This document shows, in pieces, positions 1 to 6,395 of a stretch of DNA of 12,045 nt (its first letter is position 1; each line of letters opens with the position of its first letter). Below the pieces are notes generated by a model, which saw only the letters and a list, made by a program, of their open reading frames with translations, did no database searches and was not told the DNA's origin. The stretch is from Bacteroidales bacterium (GTDB lineage Bacteria; Bacteroidota; Bacteroidia; Bacteroidales; VadinHA17), in the NCBI GenBank assembly GCA_031285575.1, contig JAITVX010000013.1:1-12045 (forward strand). The letters are read 5' to 3'. The translations under genes were made by a program, and so were the position numbers.

Positions 1-728
1 CCCACAACAATATGGGGTCGCTCGAGGCAAAACTTAAACTGTGTGAGGACGGCAGGCTGAAACTGATAGTTGTAGATGGCATCTTTTCAATGGAGGGCGA
101 CATTGCAAGGCTTCCCGAAATTGCAGAGCTTGCCGGCCGCTACAATGCATCGGTAATGGTTGACGATGCCCATTCGCTCGGCGTCATTGGCAAAAACGGA
201 GCTGGCACGGCATCACACTTCGGGCTTACCGACAGGGTTGACCTTGTTATGGGAACTTTCTCAAAGTCGTTTGCATCACTCGGTGGGTTCATCGCTGCCG
301 ACCGCGAAGTGATAAACTTCATAAAACACAACTCGCGCACGCTTATTTTCAGCGCAAGTATGACGCCCGCCTCGGCCGCAGCAGTACTTGCTTCAATAGA
401 GATAATGGAAAACGAACCCGAACGCATCGGACATCTGTGGGAAGTGACAGCCCTTGCGCTGAAGGGGTTCAAGGCCGCCGGGTTCGACACCGGCAAGTCG
501 GAAACTCCCATTATCCCCCTGTTTATTCGCGACAATACAAAGGCCCTTCAGCTTACACGGATGCTGTTTGAAGACGGTATTTTTGTGAACCCCGTAGTTT
601 CACCGGCCGTTCCGAAGGAAGACAGCCTTATCAGGTATTCGCTTATGGCAACCCATACGACCGAACAGGTGGTGCTGTCGGTAGAAAAAATATCACGGGC
701 AGCCAAGGCGCTGCAAATACTCCGGTGA
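1..728 (+). CDS. spt: Serine palmitoyltransferase-like PLP enzyme, 3' part (5' end outside window)
   Basis: This is the C-terminal part of an alpha-oxoamine synthase (fold-type I PLP enzyme). The frame is open from base 3, so the start lies upstream. Visible landmarks are HNNMGSLE at the left edge (the family's HND-x-x-LE region), VDGIFSMEGD, the cofactor-ring motif VDDAHSLGV, and the PLP-lysine motif GTFSKSFASLGGF with the lysine at about bases 264-266. ATHT near the end is also typical. Family members condense an amino acid with an acyl-CoA or acyl-ACP. From memory, the sequence reads closest to Bacteroidota serine palmitoyltransferases (serine + palmitoyl-CoA to 3-ketosphinganine), including SMEGD, NART/NSRTLIFSAS and SPIIPL-like stretches. 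Alternatives are 8-amino-7-oxononanoate synthase (BioF) or 2-amino-3-ketobutyrate ligase. A dehydrogenase starts 3 bases downstream, which fits the reductase step of sphingoid-base synthesis. The family is clear; the exact substrate is inferred. Confidence 0.8.
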   Translation, partial: HNNMGSLEAKLKLCEDGRLKLIVVDGIFSMEGDIARLPEIAELAGRYNASVMVDDAHSLGVIGKNGAGTASHFGLTDRVDLVMGTFSKSFASLGGFIAADREVINFIKHNSRTLIFSASMTPASAAAVLASIEIMENEPERIGHLWEVTALALKGFKAAGFDTGKSETPIIPLFIRDNTKALQLTRMLFEDGIFVNPVVSPAVPKEDSLIRYSLMATHTTEQVVLSVEKISRAAKALQILR

Positions 729-731
729 CAG

Positions 732-1538
732 ATGAAAAAGGTAATCCTGATAACAGGCATATCATCGGGATTCGGGAAGCACACCGCCGAACTCCTTGCC
801 CGAAGAGGGCACACGGTTTACGGCACGGTGCGCACCGTGCCGGCCCATAAAATACTGGTGAAATACCTTACCGCCGACCTTGCCGACGCTGCTACCCTTA
901 AACGCGCCGTAGCGGAAGTGCTGCTTGCCGAAGGCCGCATCGACGTGCTTGTAAACAACGCCGGCATGCACACCGGCGGCCCGGCCGAAACGCTTCAGCC
1001 CGAACATGCAAGGCTGCAGATAGAGACCGGCTTCCTTGGCCCGGCCACGCTTATGCGCGAAGTACTGCCGGCCATGCGGCGGCAGGGCGGCGGCACCATA
1101 ATAAACATATCGTCGATAGGCGGCCTTGTAGGGCTGCCGTTCCAGGCCTTCTATTCAGCCGCAAAGTTTGCCGTTGAAGGCTTCAGCGAAGCCCTAAGGA
1201 TGGAGACAGAGCGGTTCAACATCAGGACAGTAGTTGTAAACCCCGGCGACTTCCGCACCGGCAACACTGCCAGCCGCAAAAACTGCCTTGCCCCCACAGG
1301 CCCCGGCGACCCGTACAAGCAGCCCTATGAAGCCGCAATGCAGGTGATTGAAAGTGACGAAACGGGCGGATGGCACCCGTCGAAGCTTGCCGCAACCGTT
1401 GCCCTCATAGCGGAACTCAAAAACCCTCGCCAGCGCTACATTGTTGGCGCGTTTGACCAGAAACTGGCCGTATGGCTAAGGCATGCCCTTCCACCGCGCC
1501 TTTTCAGCGCAATACTCAAGCGGCACTACGGGATATGA
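732..1538 (+). CDS. Short-chain dehydrogenase/reductase, candidate 3-ketosphinganine reductase
   Basis: A 268-residue classical SDR with a Rossmann fold. The nucleotide-binding motif TGISSGFG is at residues 8-15 and the structural NNAG at 75-78. The catalytic serine is Ser128 in NISSIGG, and YSAAK gives Tyr141 and Lys145; the Ser-Tyr spacing of 13 is standard. The basic residue Arg34 after beta-2 (YGTVR) suggests NADPH preference. PG-D after the catalytic helix (NPGDFRT) is also typical. The ATG lies 3 bases after the stop of the serine palmitoyltransferase-like gene, so the two are almost certainly co-transcribed. The product of that neighbour is a 3-keto lipid base that needs NADPH reduction, so a 3-ketosphinganine reductase role is a reasonable inference. 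SDR sequences alone do not fix the substrate, and retinol- or steroid-dehydrogenase-like labels are likely in automatic annotation. The coding sequence is GC-rich relative to the genes after 5200. Confidence 0.9.
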   Translation: MKKVILITGISSGFGKHTAELLARRGHTVYGTVRTVPAHKILVKYLTADLADAATLKRAVAEVLLAEGRIDVLVNNAGMHTGGPAETLQPEHARLQIETGFLGPATLMREVLPAMRRQGGGTIINISSIGGLVGLPFQAFYSAAKFAVEGFSEALRMETERFNIRTVVVNPGDFRTGNTASRKNCLAPTGPGDPYKQPYEAAMQVIESDETGGWHPSKLAATVALIAELKNPRQRYIVGAFDQKLAVWLRHALPPRLFSAILKRHYGI

Positions 1539-1637
1539 CCGTACGGTGCTTCCGCGCAGCCAAACAAAAATTCTGTATAAACATACGAAAGCTCTGTAAA
1601 GCTATACATGCGTTCTGTGTAAGTACACAAAAATAAT

Positions 1638-1670
1638 GTATAGCCATACAAACGTTCCGTATGGCTATAC
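1638..1670. other. 12-bp perfect inverted repeat formed by array-1 cores 5 and 6
   Basis: GTATAGCCATAC at 1638-1649 and GTATGGCTATAC at 1659-1670 are exact reverse complements separated by the 9 bases AAACGTTCC. In RNA this would be a 12-bp stem with a 9-base loop. No T-run follows, so it is not a classical intrinsic terminator, although it could protect or define the 3' end of the dehydrogenase transcript. Confidence 0.8.
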
Positions 1671-1675
1671 TGAAT

Positions 1676-1695
1676 CCAGGTGAAACTACACCTGG
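1676..1695. other. Small hairpin in the last unit of array 1
   Basis: CCAGGTG (1676-1682) and CACCTGG (1689-1695) form a 7-bp perfect stem around a 6-base loop. It coincides with the last 21-base unit of array 1. No T-run follows. It might end the dehydrogenase transcript or simply be part of the repeat. Confidence 0.6.
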
Positions 1696-1775
1696 CCGCC
1701 GCTGCCTGAAACCTGATGCACATATAACAATAAATGTAATTTCTACATATACCTCATAAATTTTCATTAAAAATG

Positions 1776-1806
1776 ATTGAATTACGAAATGTTTTAAGTA
1801 ATATTG
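1776..1806 (+). promoter_or_regulatory. Weak candidate promoter for the ECF sigma factor
   Basis: ATTG at 1776-1779 lies 19 bases before TAATATTG at 1799-1806. Against the Bacteroidota consensus (TTTG, about 19-21 bases, TAnnTTTG) this is one mismatch in each element. The predicted transcript would begin near 1813, about 15 bases before the start codon. The surrounding sequence is very AT-rich, so chance matches are likely. Confidence 0.35.
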
Positions 1807-1828
1807 TTATGTGTTTTTTTAACTGCTT

Positions 1829-2368
1829 ATGATAAACCAGCTACCGGCCAGAATCAGGATGGGCGACACGAAGGCGTTCGAGCTTCTTTTCAGGACGCAC
1901 TACCCGGCACTGTGCAGCTTTGCAAACAAATACCTGTTCTGCACAGAAGAATCGCAGGACGTTGTGCAGGACGTCTTCATAAAGCTCTGGGAAAACCGCT
2001 GCGACATTACCCCAGGCGAACCGCTGAAGGCCTGGCTGTACAAGGCTGTTGCCAACAGCAGCATCAGCAGGCTGCGCCACCGGAAAGTAAGAAACAGATA
2101 CGACGAAATACTCAAGCTCGTTTACGTCGAAAATTCATGCATCACCCCCCACGACACACTGCTTGAGCACGAACTGTCTGAACACCTGTCACAAGCCCTC
2201 AACCGCATTCCGCCGCAGAGCCGTCGCATCTTCAGCCTCAGCCGCACGGAAGGCCTCAAATACGGCGAGATAGCCGAAATACTCAAAATATCAGTAAAAA
2301 CCGTAGAAGGCCACATGTCAAAAGCCCTCGCCATACTCCGCACCGAACTGAAAGACCGCTTCAGGTAA
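1829..2368 (+). CDS. ECF-type RNA polymerase sigma factor
   Basis: A 179-residue sigma-70 family protein of the extracytoplasmic function group. Region 2 spans about residues 12-85 and includes the core-binding stretch DVVQDVFIKLWENR and the -10 recognition helix with AWLYKAVANSSISRLR. Region 4 spans about 115-172 with the helix-turn-helix LKYGEIAEILKISVKTVEGH. There is no region 1 or 3. It looks like the Bacteroidota SigW/RpoE-type factors that often sit with a FecR-like anti-sigma gene and SusC/D-type receptors. Here no anti-sigma gene is adjacent: the next gene begins 165 bases later and encodes a secreted carboxypeptidase-regulatory-like protein. It is therefore an orphan in this window, and how it is held inactive is not shown. 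The ATG at 1829 is the first in frame and gives a normal N-terminus. Confidence 0.95.
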   Translation: MINQLPARIRMGDTKAFELLFRTHYPALCSFANKYLFCTEESQDVVQDVFIKLWENRCDITPGEPLKAWLYKAVANSSISRLRHRKVRNRYDEILKLVYVENSCITPHDTLLEHELSEHLSQALNRIPPQSRRIFSLSRTEGLKYGEIAEILKISVKTVEGHMSKALAILRTELKDRFR

Positions 2369-2476
2369 CCGGCGCGCGCAGCAGATAAACGAATACCCAC
2401 CGCCGGTGCGGAAGGGGCATATTTATACCGTTATTGCCGGCAAAAAGCAGGAGGTCAGTTAAAATATGGTTAAATG

Positions 2477-2508
2477 TTTCATGTTTACGTTCAATAATGC
2501 TTACTTTG
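2477..2508 (+). promoter_or_regulatory. Candidate promoter upstream of the carboxypeptidase-regulatory-like gene
   Basis: TTTC at 2477-2480, a 20-base spacer, then TTACTTTG at 2501-2508. This is one mismatch to TTTG and one to TAnnTTTG. Transcription would start near 2515, leaving a short leader before the TTG start at 2534. The rest of 2369-2533 shows a small CACC-GCC-GGTG palindrome near 2400 but no convincing terminator. Confidence 0.4.
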
Positions 2509-2533
2509 CACGCAAACATTAGAGCAAAACACG

Positions 2534-3211
2534 TTGACAAGGTTTTTACATATCGTTGTGCTGCTGTTAGCCGTACTGCCTGCCGTGCAGGGGCAGCCGG
2601 GATATGTGCAGGTAAGCGGCATGATATCCGACGAAACCGGCAGGCTCGTGCAGGGCGCAACCATTATGTCGGTAAAGCTCAGACGTGTTGCACTCAGCGA
2701 ACCGTCGGGAATATATTCCATAACAAGTGTGCCAGGCGATACTGTATTTTTCAGGGCCCTCGGATATAAAAGGTATCATACGATAATACCTCCCGGCTAT
2801 GCCGGCCAGTTTGCAAGTGTTGACATAAGGCTTGAGTTCGATACCGTTCAGATTGAAAGCGTGAACATACTGCCGTGGAATACGTACAGCGAGTTTTTAA
2901 GAGACATAACCCGCGAAAAGCCCGTTGACCCTGTTGTGGAAAACATGCAGGAAAACCTTGCATCCATATACGTGGCCCTGCAGAATGACATAGGCCTGCA
3001 TGTTTCTCCCGAAGCAGGCTTCAGGTATGTTATGGAGCAGAACTTTAACGCCCTTGCCACCAAAAACCAGTATCCGGTAAACAACCTTCTCAACCCGTTT
3101 GCGTGGGCCAGGTTTGTGCAGGGAATGAAAAACGGTCTTCTGAGGAACCACCGGTTCGAAAAGCCTAAAGAAGCCAGGGTGCGCAGGAAGGTTAAAAACG
3201 CAGAAAGGTAG
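2534..3211 (+). CDS. Secreted carboxypeptidase-regulatory-like domain protein
   Basis: 225 residues. A signal peptide is visible at residues 1-20 (a basic residue, then a hydrophobic run ending AVQG). Residues about 25-112 form a beta-sandwich of the carboxypeptidase regulatory-like type: VSGMISDETGRLVQGATIMSV, then GIYSI, then GDTVFFRALGYKR, the usual order for this fold in Bacteroidota. The remaining part (about 113-225) is helical and basic with no motif I recognise; it contains EFLRDI and FVQGMKNG. The domain is the plug-side extension of many TonB-dependent receptors, but there is no receptor barrel here, so this is a stand-alone periplasmic or surface protein. The start is TTG at 2534: no in-frame ATG exists between the upstream stop at 2495 and this codon, and TTG gives a proper signal peptide. 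A TonB-like gene follows 9 bases later, so a shared envelope role is likely but unproven. Confidence 0.8.
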   Translation: MTRFLHIVVLLLAVLPAVQGQPGYVQVSGMISDETGRLVQGATIMSVKLRRVALSEPSGIYSITSVPGDTVFFRALGYKRYHTIIPPGYAGQFASVDIRLEFDTVQIESVNILPWNTYSEFLRDITREKPVDPVVENMQENLASIYVALQNDIGLHVSPEAGFRYVMEQNFNALATKNQYPVNNLLNPFAWARFVQGMKNGLLRNHRFEKPKEARVRRKVKNAER

Positions 3212-3220
3212 GCGCAGCTT

Positions 3221-3964
3221 ATGAAGAAACACAACGGAAAACTGGCTGGAATACTTGGTACGGTAATTATTCACCTCATTGCCGGTATTGTGGTTATGGT
3301 ATTCCAGATAAGGGAACTTCATGTAAGGCAGAACCTGATTCTCGACCTGGAACTGGTTGCCGAACCGGAAACAGCGGAACGGCAGGCAAAGCCTCCGGAA
3401 GCAACCGTTGTCACTGTTGAAAGAGCCCTTCAGGGCGATGAAGAGCTGCTGAATATTGCACGCAACCTGTCAGCTGCAGCCAACCCGATAATTGACCGCA
3501 ACGACTACATCAATATGGTAAAAGACGAACTTGTAAGCAGCGGACAGCTTGGTGCCGACAACTATATCGACATGCAGGGGCATGCGTCGCCTGCCAGCGA
3601 CTACAGTATTCCGGTAAACAGCGCACCTGCAAGAACTGAAGAAAAACCCGCTCAAATGCAACAGGCGGCGGCAGCAAGCTATAAGGGCCCTACGCGAATA
3701 TATTATTCTGTTGAAGGAAGGACGCATACATATATGCCGGTGCCTATTTACCGGTGCCAGGGCTCGGGAAAAATAACGCTGCAGATTGAAATAACCCAGA
3801 GTGGCGATGTTGCAAAAGCCGCGGTGCTGGCAGGCGAAAGCTCAGCCGATGAATGCCTGACAGAAACCGCCGTTAACTCGGCGCTGGTTTCAAAATTCAA
3901 CTCCGACATCAGGGCTCCCAAAGTTCAGACAGGAACTCTTACCTTTCACTTTGTAGCGCAGTGA
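3221..3964 (+). CDS. TonB-like energy-transducer-family membrane protein
   Basis: 247 residues. A short cytoplasmic N-terminus (MKKHNGK) is followed by one membrane segment at about residues 9-30, then a long periplasmic part. Residues about 75-120 (ARNLSAAANPIIDRNDY...) resemble the linker seen in Bacteroidota TonB-like proteins, and a Pro/Ala/Gln-rich stretch follows. The C-terminal 80 residues have the TonB C-terminal pattern: GSGKITLQIEITQSGDV, a hydrophobic strand, then a helix with ALVSKFN and a last strand GTLTFHF. TonB-family proteins pass proton-motive energy to outer-membrane receptors. ExbB/ExbD partners and a receptor are absent from this window, so the partner is unknown. The pair with the upstream carboxypeptidase-regulatory-like gene (9-base gap) suggests one operon. 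Assignment rests on overall architecture; the C-terminal match is moderate. Confidence 0.65.
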   Translation: MKKHNGKLAGILGTVIIHLIAGIVVMVFQIRELHVRQNLILDLELVAEPETAERQAKPPEATVVTVERALQGDEELLNIARNLSAAANPIIDRNDYINMVKDELVSSGQLGADNYIDMQGHASPASDYSIPVNSAPARTEEKPAQMQQAAAASYKGPTRIYYSVEGRTHTYMPVPIYRCQGSGKITLQIEITQSGDVAKAAVLAGESSADECLTETAVNSALVSKFNSDIRAPKVQTGTLTFHFVAQ

Positions 3965-3975
3965 AACCAGCCTCC

Positions 3976-3998
3976 GGCATTTATGAAACTGCCTTTTT
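3976..3998 (+). terminator. Possible weak intrinsic terminator after the TonB-like gene
   Basis: GGCA (3976-3979) and TGCC (3990-3993) can pair, with some inner TT/AA pairing, followed directly by TTTTT at 3994-3998. The stem is short, so the call is tentative. It fits the position between the end of one gene pair and the promoter of the next. Confidence 0.35.
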
Positions 3999-4043
3999 GA
4001 GGTGTACAGTAATGGAATACGGTAAATAATTCAAAAGTTCCGC

Positions 4044-4051
4044 TATCTTTG
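4044..4051 (+). promoter_or_regulatory. Bacteroidota-type -7 element for the DUF998-like gene
   Basis: TATCTTTG matches TAnnTTTG exactly, 22 bases before the ATG at 4074. No TTTG is present at the expected -33 distance, so only the -7 half is supported. Confidence 0.55.
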
Positions 4052-4073
4052 CGCAATAAATACCGGCAGGCAT

Positions 4074-4715
4074 ATGAACGACATAAATGAAATACTTAAA
4101 TCCGACATCCGTGCATCTCTCACAAAATCGGGGTTACTGCTGTTCCTTGCAGGCTTCTTTATATTCATGGGCATCATTACCAGCGAACTGTTCTACACCG
4201 CCGATTTCAGTGCGCGCGACAACTACATAAGCGAACTGGCATCAAAAATAAGCATGGGAACCGGCGACTTCCGCCGCATATCCGTATCGATATTCGACTA
4301 CACGATGATAGCAGCCGGGCTTATGATTATGGCCGGCACATGGTTTGTTCACAAAATATTCAGGAAATACCTGCTAACAGTCCCCATGGCCATGTTCGGC
4401 GCAGGCCTTGCATGTTCAGGCATACTGCAGGGGGCACTCCCAACAAACAACATCCTTGTAAGCGCCGTATTCGTATGCGGTTCGATGGCTGCAACAGTTT
4501 CGTTCAAGATAGTCGATACGCCCCTCAAATATATCTTTGCATGCTTCGGCGTCATTGTGCTGATAATGCTCGTATTCCAGCAATACTTCATCCCCGTACT
4601 CGGAGTTGGCGGTGCAGAAAGATGGCTGTTCTATCCGGTAGTGTTCTGGGTTACAGGTATGGGCGCCTACCTACTCGGCATAAAAGACGGACACAAAAAC
4701 ACACTCAGGGCATGA
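4074..4715 (+). CDS. DUF998-like integral membrane protein
   Basis: 213 residues with about six hydrophobic segments (roughly 18-36, 73-91, 100-120, 126-144, 150-169, 184-203). The pattern matches the DUF998 family as I know it: an ISEL motif after the first segment (YISELASKIS, residues 51-60), a glycine-rich third segment ending in a G-x-x-P-like turn (GILQGALP), and a late GVGGAERWLFYPV motif before the last segment. No enzymatic residues stand out, and the family's role is not established to my knowledge. A consensus -7 element lies just upstream. The thioesterase gene begins 25 bases after the stop, so the two may be co-transcribed, but a functional tie between them is not evident. Confidence 0.7.
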   Translation: MNDINEILKSDIRASLTKSGLLLFLAGFFIFMGIITSELFYTADFSARDNYISELASKISMGTGDFRRISVSIFDYTMIAAGLMIMAGTWFVHKIFRKYLLTVPMAMFGAGLACSGILQGALPTNNILVSAVFVCGSMAATVSFKIVDTPLKYIFACFGVIVLIMLVFQQYFIPVLGVGGAERWLFYPVVFWVTGMGAYLLGIKDGHKNTLRA

Positions 4716-4740
4716 CGCTCCATATAATTAATGTATAAAA

Positions 4741-5196
4741 ATGACAAAGAACGAAATCGAAACCCTCACATTCAAAAGCAGAATAAACATACAGGTACGC
4801 ATGACCGACATTGACCCGCTTGGGCACGTAAACAACGGCATATACTTTTCATACTACGACACAGGGCGGCTTAACTACTGGAAACAGCTCGGCGAAGACA
4901 TCAGCTGGGAAGCAATCGACAAGGTAATCGTCCACCTCAAATGCGACTTTATTGAATCGATACTTTTCAACGACAGCATAAGGGTTGAAACAAAGGTAAC
5001 CGAAATAGGCAACAAAAGCTTTAAAATGATGCAGCGTATTGTTGACAACAACACAGGCAGGCTAAAAAGCACCTGCCTGTCGATACTGTCCGGCTGCGAC
5101 AGGCAAAACAACGTATCCATTCCAATTCCCGAACAGTTCAGGAAAAGAGTAGGTGACTTTGAAAACAACCCCGACTATCATCACAACAGCCTGTAA
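4741..5196 (+). CDS. Hotdog-fold acyl-CoA thioesterase (4HBT family)
   Basis: 151 residues, the usual length of a single hotdog domain. The N-terminal signature DIDPLGHVNNGIYFSYYD (residues 23-40) contains the 4-hydroxybenzoyl-CoA-thioesterase motif: Asp25, His29, Asn31-Asn32 and Tyr35. A later VIVHLKCDFIESILFNDSIRVET segment matches the central strands. Such enzymes hydrolyse acyl-CoA or acyl-ACP thioesters in the cytoplasm. The chain-length or aromatic substrate cannot be read from the sequence. Automatic annotation may call it FadM/YbgC-like. It follows a DUF998-like gene after 25 AT-rich bases. The last 20 residues are polar and probably disordered. Confidence 0.88.
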   Translation: MTKNEIETLTFKSRINIQVRMTDIDPLGHVNNGIYFSYYDTGRLNYWKQLGEDISWEAIDKVIVHLKCDFIESILFNDSIRVETKVTEIGNKSFKMMQRIVDNNTGRLKSTCLSILSGCDRQNNVSIPIPEQFRKRVGDFENNPDYHHNSL

Positions 5197-5251
5197 GCCC
5201 TGTATAACTAAATAGATTTCTTCGGGAAATCGGGGAATTGGTAAATCACAG

Positions 5252-5285
5252 TATATTTGCAAAAGAAGCAATATCCTTAGATTTG
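5252..5285 (+). promoter_or_regulatory. Two upstream TAnnTTTG elements
   Basis: TATATTTG at 5252-5259 and TAGATTTG at 5278-5285 both match TAnnTTTG exactly. The TTTG of the first (5256-5259) lies 18 bases before the second and could serve as its -33 element. They may be extra start sites feeding the M23-MerR-Nif3 gene block, or chance hits in an AT-rich gap. The same gap (5197-5391) contains a 6-bp hairpin at 5215-5231 without a T-run, and otherwise nothing I recognise. Confidence 0.4.
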
Positions 5286-5326
5286 CAGTCTTAGAATCGA
5301 ATATTAAAAAAACATATCGAAAATAA

Positions 5327-5357
5327 TTTGCAGAGTTATTTTTTTGCCTTAAATTTG
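5327..5357 (+). promoter_or_regulatory. Full-consensus Bacteroidota promoter of the M23 operon
   Basis: TTTG at 5327-5330, exactly 19 bases, then TAAATTTG at 5350-5357. Both elements match the Bacteroidota housekeeping consensus. Transcription would begin near 5364, about 28 bases before the TTG start at 5392. This supports a start upstream of the first in-frame ATG (5452). Confidence 0.7.
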
Positions 5358-5391
5358 GCCGCTAACCGTAAAAGAATAAATAATAACAGTT

Positions 5392-6351
5392 TTGTTCAGG
5401 AAACATAAGTATATACTCGATAAGACCGACCTGCGATTTAAGAAGGAAAAAATGCCGTTAAAAGCCAAAGTGGTTAAGTCGTTATTGTGGTTTGCCGTGT
5501 CATGTATTTTAACGATAGTTTATGTAAGTATATTTAAGACGCTGTTCGGCTCCCCTAAAGAAAAACACCTTGCTCAGCAACTTGAAGATATTAAGTTGCG
5601 TTATTCGATTGTTGACAGGCAAATGGATAATTCAATATCTGTGTTGAACGACTTGCGCCTTTCTGACGATATGCGCTACCGTCCCATACTTGACATGGAT
5701 TCGCTGCCCGAAACATACCGTAAGCCAGGGGTTGGGGGTATTGATCATTACAGACATCTTTCAGGACTGATGAATTCGTACCTGTTGATATCTCACATGA
5801 CGAAGGTTGATATGATATCAAACATGGCGAATGTTCAGAAAGAGTCGTTCAAATCGGTTACGGACAGGGCGGTAGTGTGGAAAGAAGAAATGGAGCATCA
5901 GCCCATGATAAGCCCTGTTGATGTAAGGTTCAGGCTTAGCGACAGTTTCAGGTTCAGGGAAGTTCACCCTGTGCTTGGAACGCCAAGAATGCACTACGGG
6001 CAGGATTTTGCCGTTCCTCTCGGTACGGATGTATATGCAACAGGAAACGGAATTGTTTTAGAAGCCGGCAGAAATTCCGGATTGGGAAATTACATCGTTA
6101 TTGACCATGGTTACGGGCTGCGGACAACGTATGGGCATCTGAGCCGTATAAGAGTAGCTAAGGGAGAACAGGTAAAAAGAGGCGACCTGATAGGCCTTAG
6201 CGGAAACACGGGTACATCGTCGGGGCCGCATCTTCACTATCAGGTAAATCAGTTTGGGCAGCATAAAAACCCCATTCATTTTTTCAATAACGATATTACG
6301 GCCGAAGAGTATGAAGAAATGATAGAGGTTCTATCTTCCAGGTCTAAGTGA
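5392..6351 (+). CDS. Membrane-anchored M23 (LytM-type) peptidase, first paralogue
   Basis: 319 residues. A basic cytoplasmic tail (1-28) is followed by one membrane segment (about 29-49), a helical periplasmic region (55-170) and a C-terminal M23 metallopeptidase domain (about 185-300). Zinc-ligand motifs are intact: HYGQD (His201, Asp205) and HLHY (His280, His282), with YGHL (His249) as the further catalytic histidine. These enzymes cut peptide cross-bridges of peptidoglycan. The usual S-x-FG-x-R before HP is altered to SDSFRFREVHP. I chose the TTG at 5392: no in-frame ATG occurs upstream of it, the promoter lies just before it, and residues 2-20 (FRKHKYILDKTDLRFKKEK) align with the N-terminus of the downstream paralogue. 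The alternative ATG at 5452 would remove that tail. It heads a five-gene block. Confidence 0.92.
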   Translation: MFRKHKYILDKTDLRFKKEKMPLKAKVVKSLLWFAVSCILTIVYVSIFKTLFGSPKEKHLAQQLEDIKLRYSIVDRQMDNSISVLNDLRLSDDMRYRPILDMDSLPETYRKPGVGGIDHYRHLSGLMNSYLLISHMTKVDMISNMANVQKESFKSVTDRAVVWKEEMEHQPMISPVDVRFRLSDSFRFREVHPVLGTPRMHYGQDFAVPLGTDVYATGNGIVLEAGRNSGLGNYIVIDHGYGLRTTYGHLSRIRVAKGEQVKRGDLIGLSGNTGTSSGPHLHYQVNQFGQHKNPIHFFNNDITAEEYEEMIEVLSSRSK

Positions 6352-6395
6352 GATTAGGCTTACGTGAGCTATCAATTAATTATGTAATATAAGCT

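Larger units (their letters stand above)
1550..1696. repeat. Array 1: seven degenerate 21-bp tandem units with palindromic 12-base cores
   Basis: Seven consecutive 21-base units start at 1550, 1571, 1592, 1613, 1634, 1655 and 1676. Units often begin TTCY, and positions 5-16 hold a core. Cores in order: GCGCAGCCAAAC (degenerate), GTATAAACATAC, GTAAAGCTATAC, GTGTAAGTACAC, GTATAGCCATAC, GTATGGCTATAC, GTGAAACTACAC. Except for the first, each core begins GT and ends AC with complementary ends of 3 to 5 bases. Cores 5 and 6 are exact reverse complements of each other. A 9-base spacer separates cores, giving about two DNA helical turns per step. The array starts 11 bases after the SDR stop codon and ends 80 bases before the sigma-factor promoter candidate. 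A weak extra unit may overlap the SDR stop (1529-1549). Because 21 is a multiple of 3, spurious reading frames with a 7-residue periodicity stay open on the minus strand. I do not recognise a named family; function unknown. Confidence 0.85.

Noticed and set aside
1516..1767. Minus-strand open frames with a 7-residue period
   Set aside because: The period is the 21-bp DNA repeat read in frame. The peptides match nothing known and end in the array's own flanks.
5215..5231. Hairpin GATTTC/GAAATC as a terminator after the thioesterase gene
   Set aside because: The stem is only 6 bp with low GC content, and no T-run follows.
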